From contig CAJVPP010000701.1 in NCBI GenBank assembly GCA_910592005.1, positions 1-27,455 of the forward strand: a stretch of DNA of 27,455 nucleotides. The letters are read 5' to 3'. Below are positions 1 to 10,051 of this stretch, in pieces (position 1 is the stretch's first letter; the number at the start of each line of letters is the position of its first letter). The position numbers were made by a program, and so were the translations under genes. Source of the stretch: Funneliformis mosseae (Eukaryota; Glomeromycota; Glomeromycetes; Glomerales; Glomeraceae). The notes beneath the pieces are model-generated. The model was not told the origin of the DNA, ran no database searches, and saw nothing but the letters and a program-made list of their open reading frames with translations.

Positions 1-274
1 TTTTTTTTGTTGATTTGCCAATTTACCTAATTTTAATTTATAATGTTGTCTTTAGGTTTTTAAGTTAATGTGGGCATGGGAAAAAATGTTTATTTTTTTT
101 TTTAAGAACAAATTAGACTGTGTTAAATAATAGTCGGGGATCCTTTTTTTTTTTTTAGGAAGTATTTGGTTAATTACAACTATTATTTAAATAATTCTTG
201 GATCAGGTGAGTTTTGAAATTTTTTTTAAATAATAAAAATAATAAAAAAATAAAATAATTTAAGGAACTTTTTG

Positions 275-280
<6 letters not shown>

Positions 281-305
<25 letters not shown>
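281..305. repeat. Poly(T) tract, 25 nt
   Basis: An uninterrupted T25 run, one of many long A/T homopolymers in the noncoding parts of the window. Its length makes it prone to sequencing and assembly error. Confidence 0.9.
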
Positions 306-1401
306 CATATTCGATTATTTAAAAAGAATTAATCGAAATCCTTTATTATTTTTAATATGGATTAGATTCGATTAAATTGTTTTCTTTTTTCCTCCCTCAT
401 TAAAACTTTTATTAAAAATCTACGTTAATTTTAAAATATCACATGACACATCCCTTAATGACAAGATTAACGTTAGCCCCTTACATTCATCAAATTAAAA
501 AAAAACTTTATTCAATTAGAACCACGAATAAGGAGACACAAAGAAAAAAGGTTCGTTTAACTTAAACAGGATATACCATATAATTAAGGGAGTCAATAGC
601 ATATGTTAATTTTAACAAATAAAGAAATTTCTGGCGAAATTGTCTGTGAGTCTACATATGTTTCACACAAGTCCGTTCGTCAACTCCCGTTCACCGTGAA
701 AATCCAGTTTTTTATTAGTCATATTGATCACTTTTTTAGCTTAGCATACAAGAGTTAAGTTTAGTCTATCGATTGAAATCGCGATTATTATTACTTTTAA
801 TTAAAAAAAGAAATCTTTTTTTTTTTTTGAAAAAAAAAAAAAAAAAAAAAGTTCCCTTCTTATAACAATAAGGAAAGTCTGAATAATAAAAAGAAATTTT
901 TTTTTTCTTTTTGTTAAAAAAATCATGATGTAATATTTAATTATTGTATAACAATTTTAGTAATTTAACAAATATGGTATGATCGAATTTTTTTTTTAAA
1001 AAAAAAAAATAAATAAAAAAGAGATAGAGTTTTAGGCCTAGAAGTCCTTTTAGTTTAGCCAATCGCCTAAAAGATAAAAAATCCTTGACAAAAAGAGATG
1101 GGATCACTGCGGATCCGTACTTCACGATCCCATAGTTGTTGCCGTAATCGTACACAAAAACAAATAAACCACGGACGGATCCAGAAAAAATCAAATCAAA
1201 TCAAATCCTTATGGAATTAATTTCACGCGATAATATTTTTTATTTTTTAACACGCGACATTTAAAAATGTGAAAAACGTGTGTTAAGTTAAAAAAGCGTC
1301 GCAGCTTCGATTTATTTTTTCTCCACAAAATCATGGCGATTTGCCTGGTTCACTTTGCTCATACATCAAAACAAACAAGCAATGAACGCATCTCAACCAT
1401 C

Positions 1402-1430
<29 letters not shown>
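1402..1430. repeat. Poly(A) tract, 29 nt
   Basis: An uninterrupted A29 run followed by GGG. There is no adjacent gene copy upstream that would mark it as a retroposed mRNA tail, so it is best treated as a simple repeat. Confidence 0.9.
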
Positions 1431-1435
<5 letters not shown>

Positions 1436-1962
1436 TAAAATACGGCAAAGTGCCTGTCCTACGCCTTTTCGACATATATAGAATAACTTGATAATTTTAT
1501 CATTAGTGATACTAATTATAGTCATTCTATAAATTATTAATAAGAAAAAAAAAAATTTAGTATTCCGGGTACCAAAAAAATTTTTTATTTTAAATTTCAT
1601 TCGTTCATTATCATTTATAGCATTCATTCAACTTTCCTCTCTAAACCCAAATAAAATTTAGTTTGACAAATCATAAACAAGAAACGAGAAAAAAAAAAAA
1701 AAAAAAGAAAAAAAACGCAATTGCGGCGATGCAAGTCCAATATGCATAAGGCAATTGTGCATTTAAGAAAACTCATATTTGATATCAAAAGTACCCAAAA
1801 GGAAAGGTTGATAAAAAATATGGTTCGACGTTTTTTTATTCAGGTTGGGGATGATTTATAGTAGATGGCCAGTGCGTGGCTCAACAATGGCTTGGCCTTT
1901 TAAATGAATTAACATTAGGTGTGTAGGTTAGTAAATAAATGATACGATTTGGGCCCAGCTTT

Positions 1963-3291
1963 TTATGACCAGAAAACTTTCCATTCCGCGGTACCAATGT
2001 GATTTAATGATCTATGTAGATTGGCTTCAACGTTTTCAAAAGCCGTTTGCAGAATTTGCAACGAATCTCCATGACTAACAAACACCACCACCAAATGTTC
2101 TTTTAAAAGTTCGGAATGTTGTTCAATCTCGCGAATCACGTCGCACATACGTGATCTGACTTGTTCACAAGATTCAACGCCAATTTCTTTGTATTCATTG
2201 TTTGATGGCGTGGTGATGGACTCATCAATTGCCCACACTTTAGAATAAGACTCATGATCTGATCTTAACTCAAATATACCAAAATTTCGTTCTCTTAAAT
2301 CATCATGTACAATGACCTCTGGATGAACCGTGACATCTACGTAAGGTTCGTCTCTTCCATTATTCAATAATTCCGTGAGCAGGATATTCGCGGTTTCAAT
2401 GGTACGAAGGAATGGAGAAGAATAGATTTTAATGTGAATTCTTTTAGACAAAGAAAACTGATTTTGTGATGGATTGTTGAACTCTTCATTGTTCCTATCA
2501 TCATCTCTTTTCTTTTGTTGATCATTTAGGTGGTATCCTGATGGGAAATTGTTGTAAAGATAATTCAACATATTTTGTGATGCCTGTAATCATGACAATG
2601 TGGCATTATTAATCATATTACATGTTGTATATCTCTCGGAATTAGAGTTGACAATTAAGCGAATTAAACAAGCTTTAAAGTTTTTTTTTTTTTTTTTCTT
2701 TTTTTTTTTCCTTAATTAGAAGAATGTTTGTCGTAATTCCATTGTGTTGATTACGAGAAAAATTTTTTTTTTTTTTTTTTTGGAGATTTTACTTGCATAG
2801 ATGTACGAACAAATACTTTAATTATTTTTTGTTGTTTATGTGTCTCTTTTTGCATTGTATGAATTTTGGTTGAAATATTTTTACATTAATAAATTAATGA
2901 TTATACAATGCAAGGAATGTGATTTACACTATTATGTGCATTTTGCACATAATGCCGTAAGAAACTTCCATTTCGACTCATGATTACGACAAATTTTTTT
3001 CTTAACAACAATAAACCCATTTATGAATTTATTGTTTTACTATTTATTTTCTTAATGACAAAAGTTACTTACACTTTTAACTTGTTCCTTACCTAGCTGC
3101 GTTAATCCCCATCCATTGCCTTCACTCGAGGAGGAGGCGGGAGACGGAGGTCCTACTCCCGAAGAGGGAATCCCATTTTCCGGATGTGATACTACGATTT
3201 TAGCACTATTAGCTTTCGATTGTCCATGTCTGAAAAGAATGTAATGATTATTTAATTGTTCTAAAGAAAGTTTTGTTGGGGGTGAATTCAT
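1963..3291 (-). CDS. Histidine phosphatase (phosphoglycerate mutase-like) family protein, 2 exons
   Basis: Minus-strand gene with exon 1 at 3291-3073 and exon 2 at 2583-1963, coding for 279 aa. The intron (3072-2584, 489 nt) starts GTAAGT and ends AG, and both exons join in phase 0. The product carries the family signature: LFRHGQSKAN near the N-terminus, with the nucleophilic His at about residue 22. Exon 2 has an SSPFLRTIETA segment, an ERNFG segment (candidate acidic general acid) and VSHGDSLQIL with the second catalytic-pocket His. These place it in histidine phosphatase branch 1. The substrate cannot be told: members act on phosphosugars, fructose-2,6-bisphosphate or phosphoproteins. The open frame extends upstream to 3351 but begins there with GTG, across a G10 run; the first ATG is at 3291, so I start there. 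The linker between residues about 35 and 60 is rich in Pro, Ser and Gly. No targeting signal is visible. Confidence 0.85.
2931..2953. repeat. Perfect 10-bp hairpin inside the phosphatase intron
   Basis: ATTATGTGCA, then a TTT loop, then TGCACATAAT: a perfect inverted repeat with a 3-nt loop. It lies in the unusually long 489-nt intron; the other introns in the window are 63-186 nt. It could be a structured intronic RNA or the remnant of a small inverted-repeat element. I see no target-site duplication next to it. Confidence 0.7.
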
Positions 3292-6200
3292 GGCTAAATT
3301 TAACAAATTGTTTATGGTGGGGGGGGGGGAAAATAAACCTATTTGTTTCACGGTATAAAAATAATTTGATAACTTGATAAAGTATGATAACTTATTGATA
3401 AATTCAAGGGTTAAACTTTAAAAAAAGATTTTTTTTTTTTTTGATGGAAATTGATAAGGTTTCATTAAATAAATAAATATATTGTTCAAAGTATTTCAAA
3501 AATTTTCCGTGTCATACGGAATTATTTTTTAATAAATTTTAAATCTCGTACCAAAAACGTTTTTTCTTTTTTTTTTTCTTTTTTTTTTTTTTTCAATAAA
3601 CAAGCCCAAAAGCTTTTCATGGTAATGTGGCACAATTTGTTTTTGTTTAATCAATGGCTAAAAAAAATGAATAACTAAAAATGTATCACAAAAAAATGTG
3701 CGAAATGCAAACAAAGAGAACCATTCAAGTAAATATAAATAATTTTTTTTACCCGCGAATCTTTATGTAAAGTTTGGGAGGACATGGTCCTTTTATTCAC
3801 TTTGTTAATTACTTTATTTTGAATGGTAAAAATTTTTTTTTTTTCTTTAAGAGATGCTTCTTCGCTGTCATGTACGAATCTTTCGATTTTCGTGTGGTTG
3901 AATTGCACTCACACGCAATGTTTTGTTTGATTCAATGTTTAAAAAAAGAAAAACGCCAAGGAGGTTAACCATTTTCGTGATTTGTCAAAGAAAAATCCTG
4001 TTTCATTTCCTGTCAGATGAGGTGACTATTTATGAAAGAGATCGTTCACTACATGCTCTCTTTTCGAAAGAAGGAATCTTGCCAAATCGTACATTGCTTG
4101 CGCGTAATACTTTTCATCATGTTTGAACGTCTTACCTCTTTGTTTACCAAAAGGTTCCATTATTCCTTTTGAAACAGGGTACTCGTATAAAATAATATAT
4201 TCAATAACAAAATTATGGTTTGAAAATTGTGAATGATTTTCGATTATTTGTAATACCGGAATAAATAATAAACAAACCTGCATCGACTTCAAAAAACCAA
4301 GTTTTTGAAATTGGTCTTAGGATTTTTCAAGTAATGAATTTATGACGTAAGATTAACTGGTAATAATTTTTTCGGCTAGTTGTTTAAAAACGGGTTAAAA
4401 AAAAAAAAAAAAGAGATTGCTTGCGTCACGTCACGTTTTTTGTCACAACTATGAAGATTTCCGGACCCCTTATTTTGCCCGGATTTTCTTGGATAATGGA
4501 TGCAGGGGGGTGTTCAAATCTTAATAATTTTGACGTTACTTCAATGCAACACACATATTATACGTACGAGATGGATTAATTTACGACGGTCCTTTGAAAA
4601 ATTAAACCCCCTAATGATGATGTTATAAAATGATGTACGCAGAATCGATCATGTAAAGGTTAAAAGAAATGAGATGAAAATTATCCAGGGGGGATTTCAT
4701 TATTTTTTGCTTTGAAAATAACGAAATCAATCTAGAAAGTCCAAAGTTATTATGATAATTGTTATGATATTTGAGCGGATTTGCAATCTGATATTTTTTT
4801 TTTTTTTTATTTATTTAATCTTATCTTCATGACAGATTTAGATTTTCAATTGTTTCTCGAATTATTGTTCTTTTTCACTCAACAAAAAAAAAAAAAAAAG
4901 ATTACTCTCGAATTTAAAATATTTATCCGTGGTTTTACAAACCTGAAAAAACGGGCAAAGATAAATTCGAAGCATCGCACAAAAAAAGAAAAGAACAAAC
5001 GACTAGGACAATTAGGTTTAAGATAATTGACATTGTCATTAAATTTTAGGTTTTTTTTTTTTATCTTTGGGCTCGTGACCTTTCTTTGGGGTAAATTTGT
5101 CCTAATGAATATCATGTTTTAACGAATTAAGGTAAATTAAACTAAATCGGAGCATTTTAACTGGTTATTTTTCTTGGAAGATTTGTTTGTGTAAAGCCTC
5201 CAAATTTTTTTTTTTATTATAGAATAAAAACTCGTTTGAAATGAGTTGAAGGAGTAAAATTATATAAGGATACAAAAAGATTCTTGAGAAATTTCTTCAA
5301 GCTTTTTTCACAAAAAAAAAAAAAAAAAAGAAAAAAAAGAAAAAAAAAAAAAAAAAAAAATAATAAAGAATTTTTTTTTTTCCCCCTCTTCTCAGGAAAA
5401 AAAGAAAATAGTTACCCAAAAGTCACTACGTACATTGTTAAAAAAACATCGGATTATTTCTTATCGCAATCCTTGCCTCCCCAACCCCTGTGTTGTTTCT
5501 ATATTTCATCTCTCATTTGATCAACACGCATATTTTCTTCGAGAGAAAATACCCCACCAAAAAAATTCTTTAATTAAAACGAGAACATTCCAGTTACTTT
5601 TTTTTTTTTCTTTTTCTTAAAAAATAAAAAAAAAAAATTATTTTTTTCTTTTCACATTCTCTCAACATTCTTATATTCTTATATACTTAAATTTCAAAAA
5701 ATCCTTTTACGCCATTTTCTAAAAAAAGATTCATCAAAATTACTTTTTTTAACCCCTAAGCTATAATAAAGAAAACGATTACTCCTTTAAGAAAACGATT
5801 CATCATACGGGAACTTAAAATTTTCCTCAATTGAATCTTTAAGACAAACTAAGATAAAAAATTCTCAAACCGCTCCGAGTAACCAATGTAAGTATAGTCT
5901 CAATTATGAAAATGACTGTTTAAGGGAACATAAAAATATTAGGGAATGTTAGGCGGATATCGGGACTTTATATAAAACTCTGGATACAAAACGCAGTAAA
6001 ACAACGAACCAGGAAAGCCACGCGCGCCACGGGATGTCGATCCGTCAAACAAAATTAGCTAGCATAGGTGTTGCAAACACGAGAGAAACGCAGCAAATGT
6101 TAAAGTTGCTTTTTTTTGATGTGGTAGATAACAACAACCAGAATGCAATATACACATAGCAAGAGAAAGGCCTTGCGTTTAATGACGAATGCTTTGAAGT

Positions 6201-6907
6201 TTGAAGATCATCGTTGTGAAAATATTAAATAATAAATTCACAGTCTGACATGTGAATTCGAATTTCATTATATCAACACAGAAAGGTTCTTTGCGTAACT
6301 AAAAAGTGTCGAATCACCTATTCAAATTAATTATTAACCTTTTTTATTATATAACGGTAAGACCTTCATATACTTAATCACTCCACAATCTCATGTTAAT
6401 ACGTTGTCATTGCAACTATTGCGCCTCTTTTATACATATATATAAAAAAAAAAAATGGTAACATTTACAAACAAATAAATAAAGGGCGTTTTTTCCTAAT
6501 ATTCTCATTTCTATCATTTTTTTTCTATTCATTTTTTTTTATTTTTAACTCTATTGTTCGCTAAACGTTTCTTTTGAAAATTAACAAAAACTAACGCCGT
6601 ATGTATTTCTATTTGTTTTTTTCTTTCTCATTTTTAAAAGTGGGTTTCTTTTTGGGGGTAGTTTGGTTATAATTATAGATACGAATATAGCCACAAGAAA
6701 TTCAATTCTATCCAATTAGTTTTGATTTCTGTTGTAAAACCTGCTCGAAAAAGTTAACAAACGAAAATTTTTTTTTTTTTTTTTTTTTTTGAGGAAAAAA
6801 AAAAAATTATATATACATACATATATTTATCTTTCTCTTCTTTTTTTTTAACTTTTTTACTTAACTTCCTTTATTCTCAATTGTTTCCATTTTTTTTTTT
6901 ATCGCAA
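3292..6907. other. 3.6-kb spacer with no supported gene
   Basis: The spacer between the phosphatase and J-domain genes is rich in poly(A)/poly(T), for example 5310-5360 and 6767-6790. All frames that cross it are short and translate to Lys/Phe-rich low complexity. The only less repetitive stretch that hints at coding is the minus-strand frame at 4026-4292, listed separately. The 5900-6300 part has higher GC but no exon I can support. The final 300 bases would hold the promoter and 5' UTR of the J-domain gene; there are TATATA stretches around 6806-6826. Confidence 0.55.
4026..4292 (-). pseudogene. Possible coding remnant, unrecognised
   Basis: The open minus-strand frame ends at a TAG at 4026-4028. 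About the last 45 residues (GKTFKHDEKYYAQAMYDLAR and onward) have a balanced composition, unlike the low-complexity frames around it. There is no ATG at its upstream end (the first codon is TTG) and no convincing partner exon. A GTAAGA motif in the middle (around 4130) could be a splice donor. The overlapping plus strand also has an open frame here (3923-4126), so coding is not proven. I do not recognise a family. It may be a decayed exon or chance. Confidence 0.15.
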
Positions 6908-8597
6908 ATGGATTATTTGTTCAACTTAGTATTTGGCAACAACAAAATCGAAAAATCTCGAAAACCAATCAAACCAACCAAACCAATTCCTCCATTTGCT
7001 CCATTATCCTCTAAAAAATCGGATTATTTTAACAGCAACGGTAATAGTAAGCAAAATAGAAAGTCACACAGCAACGCTTACAATTACCATAATTATACTC
7101 ACAAATTCCACAAAGGTTCTTTCAATAATAAGTCAAGATATTCATCAACCAAATCACATCATCATCATCATCATAAAATGCCTCCTGCAGCATTCTCGAC
7201 CTTTCACTCACGTACTACGGCATTCACTGCTGCCACGATTAACTCACCCAGTAATAATAACTCCCCAATTAAAACTCCACAAAATAGAAGAGTGATTGAT
7301 AGTGAGCAGAGATATAGAGTAGTTGATGATATCTGCGGGGAATCGAACTTGTACAAAATACTTGGTGTTGAACAAACTTGCTCTTCGGAAGAACTTAGAA
7401 GAGCTTACATTAGTGTAAGTAATTTTCTGACTATCGGTGTTTTTTTTTTGGAAGGAAGGTTATTGAGAGGGGAAAACTTATTATATATAGACACGTATAA
7501 CGTAAAAAAGATGGATCACGTAATTAGTTGAAGTAGCGACAAAAAAATGGAAATGTTTATTAAAATGGCAATTGGATTTTTTCTTTTGGCTTTTCATTAG
7601 AGATCACGAATCTGCCATCCAGATAAATTCCCGGAATATCCAAAAGCAACTGAAGCCTTTCAAAGTAAGTGATCCTTGTCGAATCATTACTTTATGTTTT
7701 CCTTGTTGAAAACGAATTGATCGTCTAACATCTTTCCTTTTTTCCCTTTGATTTAACCAGAATTGGCATATGCATATGAAACACTGAATAAACCATCTTC
7801 GCGCCGCGCTTATGATATATCGGGAACCAGCGACCTCGGTAGCGTAAGCGGCATGGGCGACGAAACATTACATGGCGTTTTATATCAAGTAAGTCAAGAT
7901 GTTGAAAAATCATTTTTTTTTTCCAAAAAAAAAAAAAAAATTTACCTTTTTTTTGGATTTAGTTATTCTTGGAATTTATGGATGGTGACTTCGAAATGAT
8001 CCGTGCTTTAGTCAGTGAGTATATGAGGACTAATAGTATTTTCACTGCTGAAACGACCGGGCTGGATGTGACACCACCCGATAATGAATCATTCCTAATA
8101 TCACGTGCACAAATCATTGCTTTTATAGACGCTTTAAATGAAGGCAATCCTGGGCTTAACCTAGGTGATGATGCAATTGAAACTTTAGAAACTGCTTTTC
8201 GAAGAATGAGAGAGTTACTTTTAGGTAAATGATCTTCGATTTATCGTGTTTCGTCTTTGTTTCATTTCAATTGTTTTTCTAAATCCTCGTCTACTTTACT
8301 ACCTTGATAGCTGGAAAGAAGTATGTTAAAGTTGTACAATTTGAGCTCATCCGCTTGTATGAATTACAACAACAATTAAGATCACTTTCATATTTTGACG
8401 TGTTTGGTCGTTTACGTATAACCATGCAATTGGCAAAATCAACACTGACCATACCGATCCTCGTTGACAATGCAATGAAAGAAGAATTTGATACGTTAGG
8501 AAATAAAGGCATTAATAAAGGACTTTTAGGTGATGGTATGGCTAAAGTGATCACTAGTTTAGTGGCAGTCTTGGAAAGGGGTGAACGATACTTTTAA
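6908..8597 (+). CDS. J-domain (DnaJ/Hsp40-type) co-chaperone, 5 exons
   Basis: Exons 6908-7414, 7601-7664, 7761-7888, 7963-8224 and 8311-8597 join in frame to 415 aa. Each intron has a GTAAG/GTAAA-type donor and an AG acceptor. A J domain spans about residues 147-209: LYKILGVEQTCSSEELRRAY, the HPD motif at 175-177 formed across the first intron, then AFQKLAYAYETLNKPSSRRA. HPD is the motif that stimulates Hsp70 ATPase, so the protein should recruit an Hsp70. The first 146 residues are low-complexity Asn/Ser/Lys/His with a His6 run near 7160-7176 and no signal peptide. Residues 234-415 form a helical-looking region with no Gly/Phe segment, no zinc finger and no client-binding beta domain that I can see, so this is a class C type J protein. 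I cannot name the C-terminal domain. The frame starts at 6881, but I read the more likely ATG as 6908, right after a poly(T) tract. Confidence 0.85.
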
Positions 8598-8869
8598 AGG
8601 AAATTGGAGAGCAGGGTTGTTCTTTTGGAAAAAATATATTTTATTATATATGATTAAGATATTTCCTTTTTTTCTATTTTTTTTTTTTTAAAAAAAAAAT
8701 ATTACGTCATCATTTTTTTTTTGGTATGGGCATCATAAAACACACACATATTTTTTTCTTATCACATTAACATAACACCTTTACCTAAGTTTGAAAATTC
8801 ATATCCTCATTTTTTATAAAGAATTAGACGTATAGCGAAAGTATTTGATTTTTTTTCCTATATACAGAG

Positions 8870-8903
<34 letters not shown>

Positions 8904-8905
8904 AT
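8870..8905. repeat. (AT)n microsatellite
   Basis: An almost pure AT dinucleotide run of about 36 nt with one phase break (ATTA) near 8891-8894. It is self-complementary and likely polymorphic. Confidence 0.9.
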
Positions 8906-9012
8906 TCGTGAATTACACGAACAATTGAAAAAGTAAGGTGATGGGTTTTTATTTGTAGAGTGATATTTTTCAAAAAAAAAAAATCATTTCAATCTTTAAA
9001 TTAGCGTTTGTA

Positions 9013-9015
<3 letters not shown>

Positions 9016-9046
<31 letters not shown>
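9016..9046. repeat. Poly(A) tract, 31 nt
   Basis: The longest homopolymer I see in the window, an uninterrupted A31. It has no coding context. Confidence 0.9.
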
Positions 9047-9051
<5 letters not shown>

Positions 9052-9681
9052 CACATATTTATATATTAATAGTTATTTGCCATATCCCATCCCCACTTTT
9101 TGTATTTAGTTTCTACTCATTATTATTAATGCGCGCGAGATTATTATTATATATATTTTTTACTTTCTTTTTTTTTTTTTTATATCTTTATTTATTTTTA
9201 GTGATATTATCAAGGGTCATATACATACGTACATATAAGCAACCTTTGGTAATATTGCCTCGCACGCTTTAATTTACACAAAAAAGGAAGAAAAATTATC
9301 GTTAAAAAAATATAAATATATCGAAATTTTCTGTTACATAATTCAAATATTTTATCACGTGCGTACGCGAAGTTTTCTGGTCAATTAAAATTGCGTTAAA
9401 GGTTGTAGAAACGGAGTATGTAAAGTAAAAAAATTATCGTTACAAGCTTGTAAAAATTTCACAATAATAATAAACGTTTGAATAGAAGACATTTGTAAAG
9501 AAAAGTTTTATTTGCGCATATTAAAAGTTCACTTTGATTCCTCACGAAATGGAGCTATATTTCCCAGTCTGTGTATAAATGCCATTTACAAAAGTTAAAA
9601 TTTAATGAAAAAAAAATATAAAATATTTTTTTCTCAAGAGATAATAAAAAAAAAATATATATATATATATTGCAAATTATG

Positions 9682-9690
9682 AAAAAAAAA
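9682..9690 (-). terminator. Pol III poly(T) terminator of U6
   Basis: Read on the minus strand this is T9 directly after GGCAGCAAAA, the expected RNA polymerase III stop at the 3' end of the U6 gene. Transcripts would end in a few U residues within this tract. Confidence 0.8.
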
Positions 9691-9747
9691 TTTTGCTGCC
9701 GTAGCAGCTATCCACTCAAGATAACGTGTCATCCTTGTGCAGGGGCC

Positions 9748-9779
<32 letters not shown>

Positions 9780-9806
9780 ATAAGTGTCGCTCCGAAGAGA
9801 CGACAC
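9687..9806 (-). ncRNA. U6 spliceosomal snRNA
   Basis: The minus strand carries the U6 core: AAAATTGGAACGATACAGAG, then AAGATTAGCATGGCCCC and TGCACAAGGATGACAC. This includes the ACAGAGA box that pairs with the 5' splice site, the AGC catalytic triad and the internal stem-loop. U6 forms the catalytic core of the major spliceosome with U2. The 5' stem-loop GTGTCG...CGACAC closes on a CTC-TTCG-GAG tip. Downstream of the internal stem-loop lies a second hairpin, GCTGC-TACG-GCAGC, immediately before the T9 stop, so the RNA would be about 120 nt, somewhat longer than the roughly 100-112 nt usual in fungi and animals. A TATA motif lies about 25 bp upstream. It is not U6atac, because ACAGAGA and the U6 core are intact. 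The exact 5' end is inferred from the stem and the TATA distance. Confidence 0.95.
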
Positions 9807-9824
9807 TATAATACCCAACGCTAA

Positions 9825-9834
9825 GTTTATAAAG
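9825..9834 (-). promoter_or_regulatory. TATA box of the U6 gene
   Basis: CTTTATAAAC on the minus strand lies about 20-28 bp upstream of the inferred U6 5' end at 9806, the usual place for a Pol III type 3 TATA element. Confidence 0.65.
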
Positions 9835-9916
9835 GGCTAGAAAATTGGATTTGAAAAAATTATGGGATTCCAAATAAACCCACCTCTACACATCGTACGT
9901 ATTTGACGCGATTTTG

Positions 9917-9926
9917 ATTGGCCAAT
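9917..9926. promoter_or_regulatory. Palindromic CCAAT box pair in the divergent spacer
   Basis: ATTGGCCAAT is a perfect palindrome holding a CCAAT box on each strand. A further GATTGG (CCAATC on the other strand) is at 9946-9951. CCAAT boxes are bound by the NF-Y/HAP complex, which in fungi often controls respiratory and mitochondrial genes; that link here is inference. The position, about 110 bp from the U6 start and 125 bp from the PPR ATG, would let it serve both genes. Confidence 0.5.
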
Positions 9927-10002
9927 TTTCTTCGTTCTGAATTATGATTGGATGACCAAAGTGCTTGAGATGATCGGCGGTTGTGATAAAAATCGTCTAT
10001 TC

Positions 10003-10009
10003 TATAAAA
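10003..10009 (+). promoter_or_regulatory. TATA-like box of the PPR gene
   Basis: TATAAAA lies 43-49 bp upstream of the chosen ATG at 10052. The open frame extends upstream through this motif to 9983, which argues that the longer frame is not translated. Confidence 0.5.
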
Positions 10010-10051
10010 TATTGCTCATCTCATCTATTTCTCGTACTTTTTTATTTTACC

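Larger units (their letters stand above)
1..1962. other. Gene-poor low-complexity spacer
   Basis: I find no gene I can support here. The stretch is dominated by homopolymer tracts, including T25 at 281-305 and A29 at 1402-1430, and by a T10-A12 junction at 988-1009. A short, less AT-rich patch around 1080-1195 reads as an 85-codon minus-strand frame ending at 937. Its C-terminal half is low-complexity Phe/Leu/Lys from poly(A/T), and I recognise no domain, so I do not call a gene. The last 100 bases before 1963 would be the 3' UTR of the phosphatase gene that ends there on the minus strand. Confidence 0.6.
8598..9681. other. Spacer between J-domain gene and U6 gene
   Basis: No gene is visible. 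It holds a T13-A10 junction at 8677-8699 about 80 nt after the J-domain stop, an AT microsatellite at 8870-8905, and an A31 run at 9016-9046. Both flanking genes end into this spacer, as the U6 gene is on the opposite strand, so it should mainly hold 3' ends. Confidence 0.6.

Noticed and set aside
1402..1430. Poly(A) runs as tails of retroposed sequences
   Set aside because: No upstream gene copy or target-site duplication is visible. Such runs occur everywhere in this window, in both orientations.
3292..3351. Upstream extension of the phosphatase frame
   Set aside because: It opens with GTG, not ATG, and crosses a G10 run that is prone to slippage. The ATG at 3291 places the RHG motif at the usual N-terminal position.
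8291..8554. Minus-strand frame antisense to the last J-domain exon
   Set aside because: A shadow of a spliced, in-frame exon. It has no domain of its own.
9687..9806. U6atac instead of U6
   Set aside because: The extra 3' hairpin suggested it, but the ACAGAGA box and U6 core sequence are those of major-class U6.
9983..10051. Upstream extension of the PPR frame
   Set aside because: It runs through the TATAAAA motif at 10003-10009. The ATG at 10052 gives a presequence-like N-terminus, so translation most likely starts there.
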